Assembly: GCA_945897515.1 (NCBI GenBank)
Contig: CAMDFO010000018.1
Span: 1 to 64,000, forward strand
Direction: 5' to 3'
DNA from: Rhodoplanes serenus
GTDB lineage: Bacteria > Pseudomonadota > Alphaproteobacteria > Rhizobiales > Xanthobacteraceae
DNA: 64,000 nt
A program made the translations under genes and the position numbers. The notes below the pieces were generated by a model that worked only from the letters and a program-made list of their open reading frames with translations, was not told the DNA's origin and did no database searches. Position 1 is the first letter of the stretch; every line of letters starts with the position of its first letter. Shown in pieces: positions 52,745-61,943 of this stretch.

Positions 52745-53734
52745 ATGACACCGACAATGCCGTTCCTGGCTCGTACCGCCGTGCTTGGCGCACTGGCGCT
52801 TGCGCCGGTCTTGGCGCCGATGCAGGTCGCGGCGCAGGATTATCCCGCGCGTACGGTCAAGATCGTCGTGCCGTTCGGCCCCGGCGGACCGGCTGACGTG
52901 TTTGCGCGCCAGCTCGCGCAGCACATGAGCGAATCCCTTAAGCAACCGTTTGTGGTTGAGAACCGCGTCGGCGGCGGCTCGATCATCGGCACCAACGAAG
53001 TCGCGAAATCGACGCCGGACGGCTACACGCTGCTGCTGATGTCCAACACCCATACCGTCAACGAATCTCTTACCCCCAACAAGCCGTTCGTGCTGATGCG
53101 GGACTTCGTGCCGGTGACGCCGATCAATTATTCGGATCTCGTGATGGTGGTGCATCCATCGGTGCCGGCCAAGGATCTGAAGGAGTTTATCGCCTACGCG
53201 AAGGCCAATCCCGGCAAGCTCAATTACGGTTCGTCCGGTCCGGCGACGCCGTATCACATGGCCGGCGAACTGTTCAAAGCCATGAGCGGCACCAACATCG
53301 TGCACATCCCGCACAAGGCGTCGGGCGAGATGCGCAGCGCCGTGATCGGCGGCCATGTTCAGATGGCGTTTGACGCGGTGACCACCATGACCGCGAACGT
53401 GGAGGCCGGTCAGGTGCGGGCGCTTGCCACCAGCGCCGACAAGCGCTCGAGCGTGCTGCCCAACATCCCGACGGTCGCGGAAGCGGGCGTGCCCGGTTAC
53501 GAGGCCACGATCTGGCTGGGGCTCATGGCGCCGAAGGGCACGCCGAAGGCCGTCGTCGACAAGCTCAATGCCGAGGTCCAGAAGGTGATTGGAAAACCGG
53601 ATGTGACGGCGGCCTGGGGCAAGCAGGGCGCGCTTGCGATGGTGATGACGCCGGCTCAGTTCGAGGCGCACCTGCTCAAGGACATCGAGAAGTGGGAGAA
53701 GGTCGTGAAGGCCGCCAATCTCGTCAAGCAGTAA
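52745..53734 (+). CDS. Tripartite tricarboxylate transporter substrate-binding protein (Bug family)
   Basis: 329 residues with signal peptide 1-30 (VAA-Q). Bug hallmarks: YPARTVKIVVPFGPGGPADV, NRVGGGSIIGTNEVA, PDGYTLLL, YAKANPGKLNYGSSG and HIPHKASGE. GGGAGG precedes the ATG. A terminator follows, so it is a single-gene unit with no TctAB near. Confidence 0.9.
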   Translation: MTPTMPFLARTAVLGALALAPVLAPMQVAAQDYPARTVKIVVPFGPGGPADVFARQLAQHMSESLKQPFVVENRVGGGSIIGTNEVAKSTPDGYTLLLMSNTHTVNESLTPNKPFVLMRDFVPVTPINYSDLVMVVHPSVPAKDLKEFIAYAKANPGKLNYGSSGPATPYHMAGELFKAMSGTNIVHIPHKASGEMRSAVIGGHVQMAFDAVTTMTANVEAGQVRALATSADKRSSVLPNIPTVAEAGVPGYEATIWLGLMAPKGTPKAVVDKLNAEVQKVIGKPDVTAAWGKQGALAMVMTPAQFEAHLLKDIEKWEKVVKAANLVKQ

Positions 53735-53761
53735 GCTTCGCGCAATCATTCGACGGAACCG

Positions 53762-53795
53762 GAGCCGCGGGCCAAAAGTCCGCGGCTCGCATTTT
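53762..53795 (+). terminator. Terminator of the Bug gene
   Basis: GAGCCGCGG (53762-53770) pairs with CCGCGGCTC (53780-53788) across nine bases; GCATTTTTGG follows. Located 28 bases after the stop. Confidence 0.8.
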
Positions 53796-53879
53796 TGGAA
53801 ACCTCGGCTTTCCGGTGGCCTCATTTCGGTCGCTGCGCCATAGTAGGCTTCACGTTGCGTCGCATCGCGTGAAGGCGTC

Positions 53880-54950
53880 ATGTCGAGTTTGGATCACTGG
53901 CTGTCGGACCTAGCTTCCACGGCGGGAGCGCCCACGCTCCTGCTCTGGTTGGGAACCGGCGCGTTGGCGGTGGTGCTGGCGACGTTCGCTGTCATAGCAC
54001 TCCGCCGCTCCCAGATCGGTTCGATCGGCCAGATTGGGACAATAGGCGTCTGGCGCGCCGCGCTCCTGGTCGTCGGAACGTTGCTGGTCTGGACCTTGCT
54101 CGACGGCTCGACCTCCCGCGACCAAGCGGCGACGCGCCGTGCGCTCGATGCCCGGGCAGTCGAACTCACGGCGCGGGCGATCGCACCAAGCTCGCCGCTG
54201 GCGTGTCTCGACGGCATCACCAACCCTACCGTCGAAGCAGCCTGCGAGAAGGCGCTGTTCGCCACGCCGGAATCGATCGCCGCTGCGGTCGCCTATGCGG
54301 ATGCCAGGCTGGCGCTGCTCGCCGATGGGCTGGAACTGGCGGCGCGTGACCCGCGCTACGAGGCAACATTCGAGCGATCGCGCCGTGCCATCGAGGCCGA
54401 CCGTTTCGGCATCGTGGCGCAGGTTCTGTCGTCGCGCGGATGCACCGCGAGCGAATGCGGGGCGTTCAAGCTGCTGCGCGACAAGAGCCGCGTCGTCGCC
54501 AATCTCAGTGGGCGGGCCTTCGACGCCAATGTGGTGCTGCATGCGGCCGCGTGGCGTCCTGACGCCCCGGCGCTGGCTGCGGCTCCCGCGTCGATTCCGG
54601 CTTCCGCTCCCGCACAATCGGCGGCGCCGGTCGTTATGGGCGCTCCGCCGGTGGTGACCAGCGGCAATGCGCCAACCGGCGTGCCGGTTTCGAGCAAGTA
54701 TGATTTCCCGTCGGCCGCTTCGATTCCGGCGGTCAGCATCATGGATGCCGAGCCGCCGCGTCCGCGCGAGCCTGCCCAGGATGCGAATGCCGGGCAACCG
54801 CCAGCCCCTGGCGCCGCGCGCCCGGCTGCGCCGCCGCCGCGCCGTCAGACCGCGCGCGAACCTGCACCGGCCGCGTCGCCGCCGATGCCGTTGTCGCCTC
54901 CCGCTGTGGAGCCGATGGCCGGCCCGGGCGGTTCGCAGAACCAGCGTTGA
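53880..54950 (+). CDS. Membrane protein with proline/alanine-rich tail, unknown
   Basis: 356 residues: two membrane helices (about 20-41 and 57-75), a helical middle (80-230, ATRRALDARAVELTARAIA; four cysteines as C-x-DG..C and CTASEC) and a disordered Pro/Ala tail (235-356). The middle, with paired cysteines, is probably in the periplasm. I do not recognise a family. It precedes mccA by 97 bases on the same strand, with no sign of coupling. Confidence 0.6.
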   Translation: MSSLDHWLSDLASTAGAPTLLLWLGTGALAVVLATFAVIALRRSQIGSIGQIGTIGVWRAALLVVGTLLVWTLLDGSTSRDQAATRRALDARAVELTARAIAPSSPLACLDGITNPTVEAACEKALFATPESIAAAVAYADARLALLADGLELAARDPRYEATFERSRRAIEADRFGIVAQVLSSRGCTASECGAFKLLRDKSRVVANLSGRAFDANVVLHAAAWRPDAPALAAAPASIPASAPAQSAAPVVMGAPPVVTSGNAPTGVPVSSKYDFPSAASIPAVSIMDAEPPRPREPAQDANAGQPPAPGAARPAAPPPRRQTAREPAPAASPPMPLSPPAVEPMAGPGGSQNQR

Positions 54951-55047
54951 TCCGCTAAGCGTCGCGCCAGGGCCTGACCACAGGTCCCGCCGGCTTTGAT
55001 GCTATGCTCCGGTCTCGAATCCTGCGGCCGGAAAAGCAGCGCGATCC

Positions 55048-57009
55048 ATGGTCTCGTCTGTCCTTATCGCCAATCGCGGCGAGATCGCATGTCGGATCGC
55101 CCGCACGGCGTCGCGGCTCGGCATGCGAACCATCGCAGTCTATTCCGAGGCGGACCGGCACGCGCTGCACGTCCGTCTGTGCGACGAGGCGCACCTCATC
55201 GGTCCCGCGCCGGCGCGCGAAAGCTATCTCGTCGCGGCCAGGCTGCTCGACGTTGCGCGTGCGGCCAAGGCGGACTGCATCCATCCGGGCTACGGTTTCC
55301 TTTCGGAGAATGCAGAGTTCGCCGAGGCCTGCGCTGTGGCCGGCATCGTGTTCGTCGGGCCGCCGGCGTCGGCGATCCGAGCGATGGGTTTGAAAGATCG
55401 CGCCAAAGCGCTGATGGAGCAGGCCGGCGTCCCGGTCGTGCCCGGTTATCACGGCGATCGGCAGGAGCCCGCATTCCTGAAAGAGAAGGCCTACGAGATC
55501 GGCTATCCGGTGCTGATCAAGGCGGTCGCCGGCGGCGGCGGCAAGGGCATGCGGCGCGTCGACAAGCACGCCGAATTCGACGGCGCGCTCGAGTCCGCGC
55601 AGCGCGAGGCGCAGAGCGCATTCGGCGATGCCCGCGTGCTGATCGAGAAGTATGTCGGAACGCCGCGTCATATCGAACTGCAAATCTTCGCCGACGCGCA
55701 CGGCAATGCGATTCATCTCAACGAGCGTGATTGTTCTCTGCAGCGCCGCCACCAGAAGGTGATCGAGGAGGCCCCGGCGCCGGGGATGAGCGCGGAGCTG
55801 CGCGCGGCGATGGGCGAGGCGGCGGTGAAGGCCGCGCAGGCCGTCGGCTATACCGGCGCAGGCACGGTGGAATTCATCGCCGATGCCGCGAACGGTCTGC
55901 GTCCCGGCGGCTACTGGTTCATGGAAATGAACACCCGCCTTCAGGTTGAGCATCCGGTGACCGAGGCAATCACCGGGCTCGATCTGGTCGAATGGCAATT
56001 TCGCGTGGCGGCGGGCGAGAAGCTGCCGCTGAAGCAGGACCAGGTGCCGCTGCGCGGTCACGCGGTCGAGGCGCGCGTTTATGCCGAAGATACCGAGCGC
56101 GGATTTTTGCCATCGACCGGGACGCTCGTCGCGCTTGAGTTTCCCAAGGGCGAGGGGATTCGTGTCGATACCGGCGTCGAGGCGGGCAGCGAGATTTCGC
56201 CCTACTACGATCCGATGGTCGCCAAGGTGATCGCGCACGCGCCGACACGAAAGACCGCGCTCGATCGTCTCGCGCATGCGCTCGAAGGCACGATCGCGGC
56301 CGGTCCGCGGACCAATCTGGCGTTCCTTGCGGCCCTCTGCCGGGCGCCGGAGTTCGTCGCGGAGCGGTTCGATACCGGGTTCATCGACCGCCATCTTGCG
56401 ACATTGACCGCTGGTGGAATCGACCGCGGTTCTGCTGCGTTCGGGGTACTGCGGCTGATCGAGCGCGAGACGGCGCGGATCGTCGGAAACCTCGATCGCA
56501 CCGAGGCGGAACCGGTCTCGCCCTGGGACGCCACCGATGCGTTTCAACTGTCGGGCGGCCGGTCGCTGACGGTCCCGGTACTCATCGACGGCCAGCCTGC
56601 GCAGGCCCATGTCATCTACGGTTCCAGCGGTCCGTCGGTTGCTGTGGACGGCCTGTCACCGGCTCTTGATGCAGTCGCAATCGAGGCGGCAGATGCGGTG
56701 TATGTGCTGCGTCAGGGCCGCCAGACCGTGGTCCGGCGCCCCGATCTGGCTGCCACGGCCGCGGATCAGGCCGGCGGCGACGGTGTCATCAAGGCGCCGA
56801 TGCACGGCAAGGTGCTGGCGCTGCTGGTGGCGGCAGGGGATAGCGTGATGAAGGGTCAGCGTTTGGCCATTATCGAGGCGATGAAGATGGAGCACGCGCT
56901 CCTGGCGCCGCACGATGGCTTGGTGTCGGAGGTTGCAGTCGCGGTCGGCGGCCAAATCGCCGAAGGCGCGAAAATCATGAGCATTGAACCGTCGGACGAA
57001 GCGAATTGA
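55048..57009 (+). CDS. mccA: Methylcrotonyl-CoA carboxylase alpha subunit
   Basis: 653 residues: biotin carboxylase (1-450: LIANRGEIACRIARTA, KAVAGGGGKGMRRV, WFMEMNTRLQVEHPVTEAIT), a BT linker and a biotinyl domain with AIIEAMKMEH, biotin on K613. The AMKMEH form and the linker agree with the leucine-pathway enzyme. It loads CO2 on biotin for MccB, whose gene is at 43.4 kb. DUF1489 starts one base after its stop. Leucine genes ivd, mccB and mccA are all on the plus strand but far apart. Confidence 0.9.
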   Translation: MVSSVLIANRGEIACRIARTASRLGMRTIAVYSEADRHALHVRLCDEAHLIGPAPARESYLVAARLLDVARAAKADCIHPGYGFLSENAEFAEACAVAGIVFVGPPASAIRAMGLKDRAKALMEQAGVPVVPGYHGDRQEPAFLKEKAYEIGYPVLIKAVAGGGGKGMRRVDKHAEFDGALESAQREAQSAFGDARVLIEKYVGTPRHIELQIFADAHGNAIHLNERDCSLQRRHQKVIEEAPAPGMSAELRAAMGEAAVKAAQAVGYTGAGTVEFIADAANGLRPGGYWFMEMNTRLQVEHPVTEAITGLDLVEWQFRVAAGEKLPLKQDQVPLRGHAVEARVYAEDTERGFLPSTGTLVALEFPKGEGIRVDTGVEAGSEISPYYDPMVAKVIAHAPTRKTALDRLAHALEGTIAAGPRTNLAFLAALCRAPEFVAERFDTGFIDRHLATLTAGGIDRGSAAFGVLRLIERETARIVGNLDRTEAEPVSPWDATDAFQLSGGRSLTVPVLIDGQPAQAHVIYGSSGPSVAVDGLSPALDAVAIEAADAVYVLRQGRQTVVRRPDLAATAADQAGGDGVIKAPMHGKVLALLVAAGDSVMKGQRLAIIEAMKMEHALLAPHDGLVSEVAVAVGGQIAEGAKIMSIEPSDEAN

Positions 57010-57010
57010 A

Positions 57011-57451
57011 ATGCCGCTCCATCTCATCAAGCTCAGCGTCGGCACCGACTCGATCGAGGACCTCGAGGACTGGATCAAGCTGAAGCTTGCCGAGCAGAAG
57101 AAGCGCGGCGCGAAAAAGCCCGAGCGCGTCCACACCACGCGCATGGTCCCCAAACGCGCCGAGGAAATCCTCGCCGGCGGCTCGATCTATTGGGTGATCC
57201 GCGGCGAAGTGCTGTGCCGCGAAAAAATCCTCGACATCCGGCCGTTCACCGACAAGGACGGCATTGGCCGGTGCCGCCTGGTGCTCGATCCCAAATGCGT
57301 GCCGGTGCGGCCGCGGCCCTATCGCGCGTTCCAGGGCTGGCGCTATCTCGCCGCCAAGGACGCACCGCCCGATCTCGACCGCGTGGCACGTGGCACTTCG
57401 AAAATGCCCGAGCCGCTGCGGCGGGAGCTGCGGGAACTGGGTCTGCTCTGA
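57011..57451 (+). CDS. DUF1489 protein
   Basis: 146 residues: HLIKLSVGTDSIEDLEDW, THTTRMVPKR-like block (RVHTTRMVPKRAEEILAGGS), RGEVLCREKILDIRPFTDKD and RPYRAFQGWRYLAAKDAPPD, the whole length of DUF1489. The family is confined to Alphaproteobacteria and its role is unknown; ATG overlaps are absent but the spacing to mccA (one base) shows operon transcription. Cytoplasmic. Confidence 0.85.
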   Translation: MPLHLIKLSVGTDSIEDLEDWIKLKLAEQKKRGAKKPERVHTTRMVPKRAEEILAGGSIYWVIRGEVLCREKILDIRPFTDKDGIGRCRLVLDPKCVPVRPRPYRAFQGWRYLAAKDAPPDLDRVARGTSKMPEPLRRELRELGLL

Positions 57452-57534
57452 CCGGAAGACGCGTCGCGGTGCTTGAATGGGCGGGCCTGCGCGGCCTACC
57501 ATCGCCCGGAACACGTCCTGCCATCGAGGCGACC

Positions 57535-58509
57535 ATGGCATTCGCGCGTGGCATTGCATCCGCCGTCGTTCTCACCATTGCGACGGCGGTCAGCATTGAC
57601 GTGGCGCCGGCTCAAACCTATCCGAGCAGGTTGATCAAGATCATCGTGCCGGTCACGCCCGGCTCGCCGACGGACGTCAAAGCGCGTTTGCTTGCACCGC
57701 TGCTGCAAGCGAACCTCGGTCAGACCGTAATCGTGGAGAACCGGCCGGGCGCGGGCGGAACGATCGGCATCAAAGCCGTTGCCACGGCGGAACCGGACGG
57801 CCACACCTTGCTGCTGCATACCGCCAGCTTTGCGACTGCGGCCGTGGCTTATCCGAACCTTGGCTACGATCCCATCAAGGATTTCGCTCCGGTCTCGACG
57901 CTGGGATCGAGTCATTGGTTTGTGGTGATCCCACCCTCGCTGCCAGTGAAAACGCTCGCCGAGTTCGTTGCCCACAGCAAGGCCAATCCTGGCAAGCTGA
58001 ACTTCGGATTCGGGCTTGCATCTACTCCGCACGTGCTGGGAGAAGCGTTCAAGGTGATGAGCGGCGCCGATTTCGCCAGCATCCCGTATCGGGGCGGCGC
58101 GCTCGCGATCGGCGACATGCTGGGCGGCCGCATCCACCTGAATTTCGGCACGCCGGCGACGCTGCTGCCGCTGATCCGGGACGGCAGGATCAGGGCCATT
58201 GCCGTCACCAACGCCACGCGCAATTCCGACCAGCCAGACGTTCCGACCGTGGCCGAAGCGGGTTTCCCCGGATTGACGGCGACGTTCTGGACCGGGGTGA
58301 TGGCGCCCGGCGGTACACCTGTCGCGGTGGTGGCAAAGCTCAACGCCGCGATCCACGCGAGCGTGAAGACCCCCGAAATGCAGGCCGGCATGGCGAAGAC
58401 CGGTTTCGACACGCTCATCGGGACGCCCCAGGAATTCGCCGCGACCATCGCGAGCGACATCGAGAAATGGGGCGCGCTGATCAAGATGTCGGGCGTGAAG
58501 ATCGAGTGA
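57535..58509 (+). CDS. Tripartite tricarboxylate transporter substrate-binding protein (Bug family)
   Basis: 324 residues with signal peptide 1-30 (APA-Q). Bug hallmarks: YPSRLIKIIVPVTPGSPTDV, NRPGAGGTIGIKAVA, PDGHTLLL, YDPIKDFAPV and HSKANPGKLNFGF. In the ligand loop it has TPGSPTD, with one Gly of the common GG replaced by Ser. GAGG precedes the ATG at 57535. No TctAB partner; the convergent panC follows. Confidence 0.88.
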   Translation: MAFARGIASAVVLTIATAVSIDVAPAQTYPSRLIKIIVPVTPGSPTDVKARLLAPLLQANLGQTVIVENRPGAGGTIGIKAVATAEPDGHTLLLHTASFATAAVAYPNLGYDPIKDFAPVSTLGSSHWFVVIPPSLPVKTLAEFVAHSKANPGKLNFGFGLASTPHVLGEAFKVMSGADFASIPYRGGALAIGDMLGGRIHLNFGTPATLLPLIRDGRIRAIAVTNATRNSDQPDVPTVAEAGFPGLTATFWTGVMAPGGTPVAVVAKLNAAIHASVKTPEMQAGMAKTGFDTLIGTPQEFAATIASDIEKWGALIKMSGVKIE

Positions 58510-58527
58510 CCGGCAAAAGCTCGAAGG

Positions 58528-59367
58528 TTAGACCGCGATATTGTCGATCAGCCGGGTGCGACCGAGCTTTGTCGCCACCAGCAGCCGGATCGGTCCATCC
58601 TTGCGGGATATGATCGGCGCCAGCGTGTCAGCGTGGCGCGCTTCGAAATAATCTACGACAAAGCCTTCGCGCTCGATCTGCGCCCGTCCGACGGCTAGTG
58701 CGTCGACCACCGGACGGCCCGCCACGATGCGCTTGGCGCAATCCTTCAGCACGCGATGCAGCGTCGGCGCCTGGGATCGCTCGCTTGCCGAGAGATAGGC
58801 GTTGCGCGACGATAACGCGAGGCCGTCCTTTTCGCGCACGGTCGGCAGGCCGACGATTTTGGTTGGGATGTCGAGGTCGCGCGCCATCGCGGTGATGACC
58901 TTGAGCTGCTGGAAATCCTTTTCGCCGAAGATCGCGACGTCGGGGCCGACTTGCAGCAGCAGCTTGGCGACCACAGTTGCGACGCCGCCGAAGAAATGCG
59001 GGCGGAACGCATCCTCCAAGCCGGCCTTGGCCGCGCCTTGCGGCTCGATGCGCGTGCCAAATCCTTCGGGATACATGTCCTCCACACCCGGAGCCCACAC
59101 CAGGTCGACACCGAGCGCCGAGAGCGCGGCGATGTCGGCATCCCAGGTGCGGGGATAGCTGGCCAAGTCTTCGTGCGGCGCGAACTGCGCCGGATTGACG
59201 AAGATCGAGACCACCACGCGATCGCAGCGCCGCTTGGCGAGCCGTACCAGCGCGAGGTGGCCGGCATGCAACGCACCCATCGTCGGCACCAGCGCGACGG
59301 ATTCCTTCTTGTCGCGGAAGCTTGCCGTCGCGCGGCGCAACGCCGCAACGGTGCGGACAACCCGCAT
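58528..59367 (-). CDS. panC: Pantothenate synthetase
   Basis: 279 residues from the ATG at 59365-59367. [20 protein letters not shown] carries the HxGH ATP motif; [17 protein letters not shown] and the late [12 protein letters not shown] are the pantoate- and KMSKS-like blocks. It joins pantoate and beta-alanine with ATP to make pantothenate, for coenzyme A. An in-frame ATG 13 codons earlier (59404-59406) is an alternative start but its leader is basic and non-homologous. panB is not in the window. Confidence 0.9.
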   Translation of the reverse strand: MRVVRTVAALRRATASFRDKKESVALVPTMGALHAGHLALVRLAKRRCDRVVVSIFVNPAQFAPHEDLASYPRTWDADIAALSALGVDLVWAPGVEDMYPEGFGTRIEPQGAAKAGLEDAFRPHFFGGVATVVAKLLLQVGPDVAIFGEKDFQQLKVITAMARDLDIPTKIVGLPTVREKDGLALSSRNAYLSASERSQAPTLHRVLKDCAKRIVAGRPVVDALAVGRAQIEREGFVVDYFEARHADTLAPIISRKDGPIRLLVATKLGRTRLIDNIAV

Positions 59368-59499
59368 TTTTCCTGGCTTTCTCTTGGTTACTTTTGGTCT
59401 GCGCATGATCGTTCAGTTTAATCATGAATCGAGCGAATGTTCTCGCACAGCTTGATTCAATTCGTCGGAAAATTGAGATTGCCGCCGTGAGGAGCGGCC

Positions 59500-60419
59500 A
59501 TGTTGAATGAAGGTGCGGGGCGGCCGCAATCCGCCCACGTTATCGTTCTCGGCAATGAAAAGGGCGGATCGGGCAAGTCCACCGTCGCCATGCACATTGC
59601 TGTCGCGCTGATGAAAGCCGGCCAGCGGGTCGCCACCATCGACCTCGACTCGCGGCAGAAGAGCTTCACAACTACGTCGAAAACCGCAGGGCCTGGTCGA
59701 AGCGCGGCGGACTCAATCTGCCCATCCCGACGCATTATTGCATCGCGCGCGCCGAGGGTCTTCTGGTCGCGGACAATGAGGCCGCCGAGTTCGGCGCGTT
59801 TGCGGCGGCGATCGATGCCGTGGAGCATGCCTTCGATTTCGTGGTGATCGACACCCCCGGTCACGACAGCTACCTGATGCGGCTTGCGCATTCGATGGCC
59901 GACACGCTGATCACGCCGCTCAATGACAGCTTCGTCGATTTCGGCGTGCTGGGCACCGTCGATCCCGCGACCTACGCGCTGACCGGGACCAGCCATTATT
60001 CCGAGATGGTGCGCGAGGCGCGCCGCCAGCGCCGCGTGGTGGATCGCGCCACCACCGACTGGATCGTGGTTCGTAACCGCCTCTCGATGCTCGGCTCGCG
60101 CAACAAGAAAATGGTGGGCGAGGGGCTTCAGGAGCTTGCGCTGCGGCTCGGATTTCGCGCCGTGGACGGCTTCGCCGAGCGGGTGATCTTCCGCGAATTC
60201 TACCCGCGCGGGCTGACCGCGCTCGACGACCTCGAGGAGGCGACGCTCGGCACCAAGCCCAGCATGTCGCACGTCACCGCGCGCCAGGAGGTCGAAAGCT
60301 TGATTGCCATGCTCAAGCTGCCGTTCGACGAGCGGGGCCAGCGCCGCGCCGCCGCCCGCAAGGAGTGGTTCGCCAACGTCGACCAGCCGCTGGAACTGCA
60401 CGATATCCTGGCCACCTGA
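59500..60419 (+). pseudogene. mipZ: MipZ-type ParA/MinD ATPase, frameshifted
   Basis: Frame 1 from the ATG at 59500 gives HVIVLGNEKGGSGKSTVAMH, a deviant Walker A, then IDLDSRQKSF. After 59669 this frame becomes nonsense, while the next frame reads NYVENRRAWSKRGG and continues without a break to 60419 through VVIDTPGHDSYLMRLAHSMA, DWIVVRNRLSMLGSRNKK and ERVIFREFYPRGLTALDD. A missing base at SFT/NYV explains it; restored, the protein has 306 residues, the normal size. MipZ places the division site in alphaproteobacteria by inhibiting FtsZ near the poles with ParB. Being essential in Caulobacter, a sequencing or assembly error must be considered. GGAG precedes the start. Confidence 0.85.
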
Positions 60420-60495
60420 CGGTTTGTCGCGACCCATTGCGCCGCGCGCGCGAATTGGCACTTATAGGGCGGGTTCAACACCGCCCGATAGGCTG

Positions 60496-61221
60496 ATGGC
60501 GAAAGACCGCACTCCGACTCCAACCGGCAAGACGCCGGCCGCGACCTCCTCGCGCGCCGATATCGACGCCTTTCTCGCCCAGGTGAAATCGCTTGGGCCG
60601 GCGGGCGTGGCTGGCCAGCGCGGCCGGATGATCTTTTCGCTCGACGCCACCATGAGTCGTCAGCCGCTGTGGGACACCGCCTGCAAGCTGCAAGCCGACA
60701 TGTTTCGCGAAGCGGCTGCGATCGGCGGTCTCGACGTGCAACTGGTCTACTACCGCGGGCTTGCCGAGTGCCGCGCCTCGCGTTGGGTCTCCGATGCCAC
60801 CCAGCTCGCTGGCCTGATGGAAAAGATCGATTGCCGCGGCGGCCACAGCCAGATCGGGAAAATTCTCGCGCACGCCCGGCGGGAAAGCGAGCAGAAGAAG
60901 GTCCAGGCGCTGGTGTTCGTGGGCGACGCCATGGAAGAGCCGATCGACGATCTTTGCGTGGCAGCGGGCGCGCTCGGCTTGCTCGGGGTGCCGGCTTTCG
61001 TGTTCCAGGAGGGACACGATCCGATCGCCGAGCAGGCGTTTCGGGAAATCGCGCGGCTGTCGCGCGGGGCCTACAGCCGCTTCGATCCCGGCGCTGCTCA
61101 CCAGCTCGCTGAGCTGCTGCGCGCGGCCGCGGCCTATGCAGCGGGCGGCATGAAAGCTCTTCAGAATCTCAGCGCGCAGCGCAACGCCGGCGCCGTGAAG
61201 CTTCTGCAGCAGTTGAGATAG
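60496..61221 (+). CDS. VWA-domain protein
   Basis: 241 residues, cytoplasmic. RMIFSLDATMSRQPLWD has a MIDAS-like DxTxS (D50, T52, S54), and ALVFVGDAMEEP and GVPAFVFQEGHD are the next VWA strands. The family binds a metal-bound partner protein. It lies between the mipZ remnant and the DnaJ-like gene (two bases to the next ATG), an arrangement I recall from related genomes; the joint role is unknown. Confidence 0.8.
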   Translation: MAKDRTPTPTGKTPAATSSRADIDAFLAQVKSLGPAGVAGQRGRMIFSLDATMSRQPLWDTACKLQADMFREAAAIGGLDVQLVYYRGLAECRASRWVSDATQLAGLMEKIDCRGGHSQIGKILAHARRESEQKKVQALVFVGDAMEEPIDDLCVAAGALGLLGVPAFVFQEGHDPIAEQAFREIARLSRGAYSRFDPGAAHQLAELLRAAAAYAAGGMKALQNLSAQRNAGAVKLLQQLR

Positions 61222-61223
61222 CC

Positions 61224-61925
61224 ATGGGGACCGTTCTCTTCGGCATTGTCGGCCTGGCGATCATCCTGTGGGCGCTGAACAACTACGTCAAAGCCGATCC
61301 CAAGAAGCTCGCCAAGCTGCTGCGGCCGGCGGGCGGGATCGCGGCCATCGCGGTGGCGGGCTTTGTTGGTTTGCGCGGCCACTTCGAGGTTGCGATTCCG
61401 CTCGGGCTGTTCGGCCTGGGGCTGCTCGGATGGGGGCCGTTCGCTTCCTCGGGCCTTTTTCAACGGACGCAGAAGACACCCGGCCAGGTTTCGCGCGTAC
61501 GCGCTCCGTTCGTCGAAATGGAACTGGATCACGACACCGGCTCGATGCAGGGCATTGTGCTTCAGGGGCGTCACCAGGGGGCGGCGCTCCACACGCTCGA
61601 TCTTCCCACGCTGCTCGGATTGCTGACGGAGTTCGATCCCGAAAGCCGCGCGCTACTGGCAGCGTATCTCGACCGCCGGGAGCCCGCCTGGCGTGAACAC
61701 GCGCAGGGTCACGCGGGTGCGGGGAATGGGGCGACGCGCAGCAGCAAAATGACGGAGGAGGAGGCCTATCAAATCCTTGGCGTGCAGCCGGGGGCGGCGG
61801 CCGATGAAATCGGTCGGGCGCACCGTTCCCTGATGAAGAAACTCCATCCCGACCAGGGGGGCTCGACGTATCTCGCCGCCCAGATCAACGAAGCCAAGGA
61901 AGTTCTTCTGCGCCGCCATCGCTGA
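61224..61925 (+). CDS. Membrane DnaJ-domain protein (TIM14-like layout)
   Basis: 233 residues: two or three N-terminal helices (about 3-18, 37-54, 57-75), a linker (80-170) and a C-terminal J domain (175-233) with KKLHPDQGG, the HPD at 208-210 that stimulates DnaK ATPase. A J domain at the C-terminus behind a membrane anchor resembles the mitochondrial import motor protein Tim14/Pam18. It would recruit DnaK to the inner membrane. The VWA gene ends two bases before it. Confidence 0.85.
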   Translation: MGTVLFGIVGLAIILWALNNYVKADPKKLAKLLRPAGGIAAIAVAGFVGLRGHFEVAIPLGLFGLGLLGWGPFASSGLFQRTQKTPGQVSRVRAPFVEMELDHDTGSMQGIVLQGRHQGAALHTLDLPTLLGLLTEFDPESRALLAAYLDRREPAWREHAQGHAGAGNGATRSSKMTEEEAYQILGVQPGAAADEIGRAHRSLMKKLHPDQGGSTYLAAQINEAKEVLLRRHR

Positions 61926-61943
61926 GATGCTTCGTCCAGCCCT

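Noticed and set aside
54955-56610. Minus-strand open frame of 551 codons
   Set aside because: Antisense to mccA, low-complexity Arg/Asp/Gly composition, no start signal and no recognisable domain.
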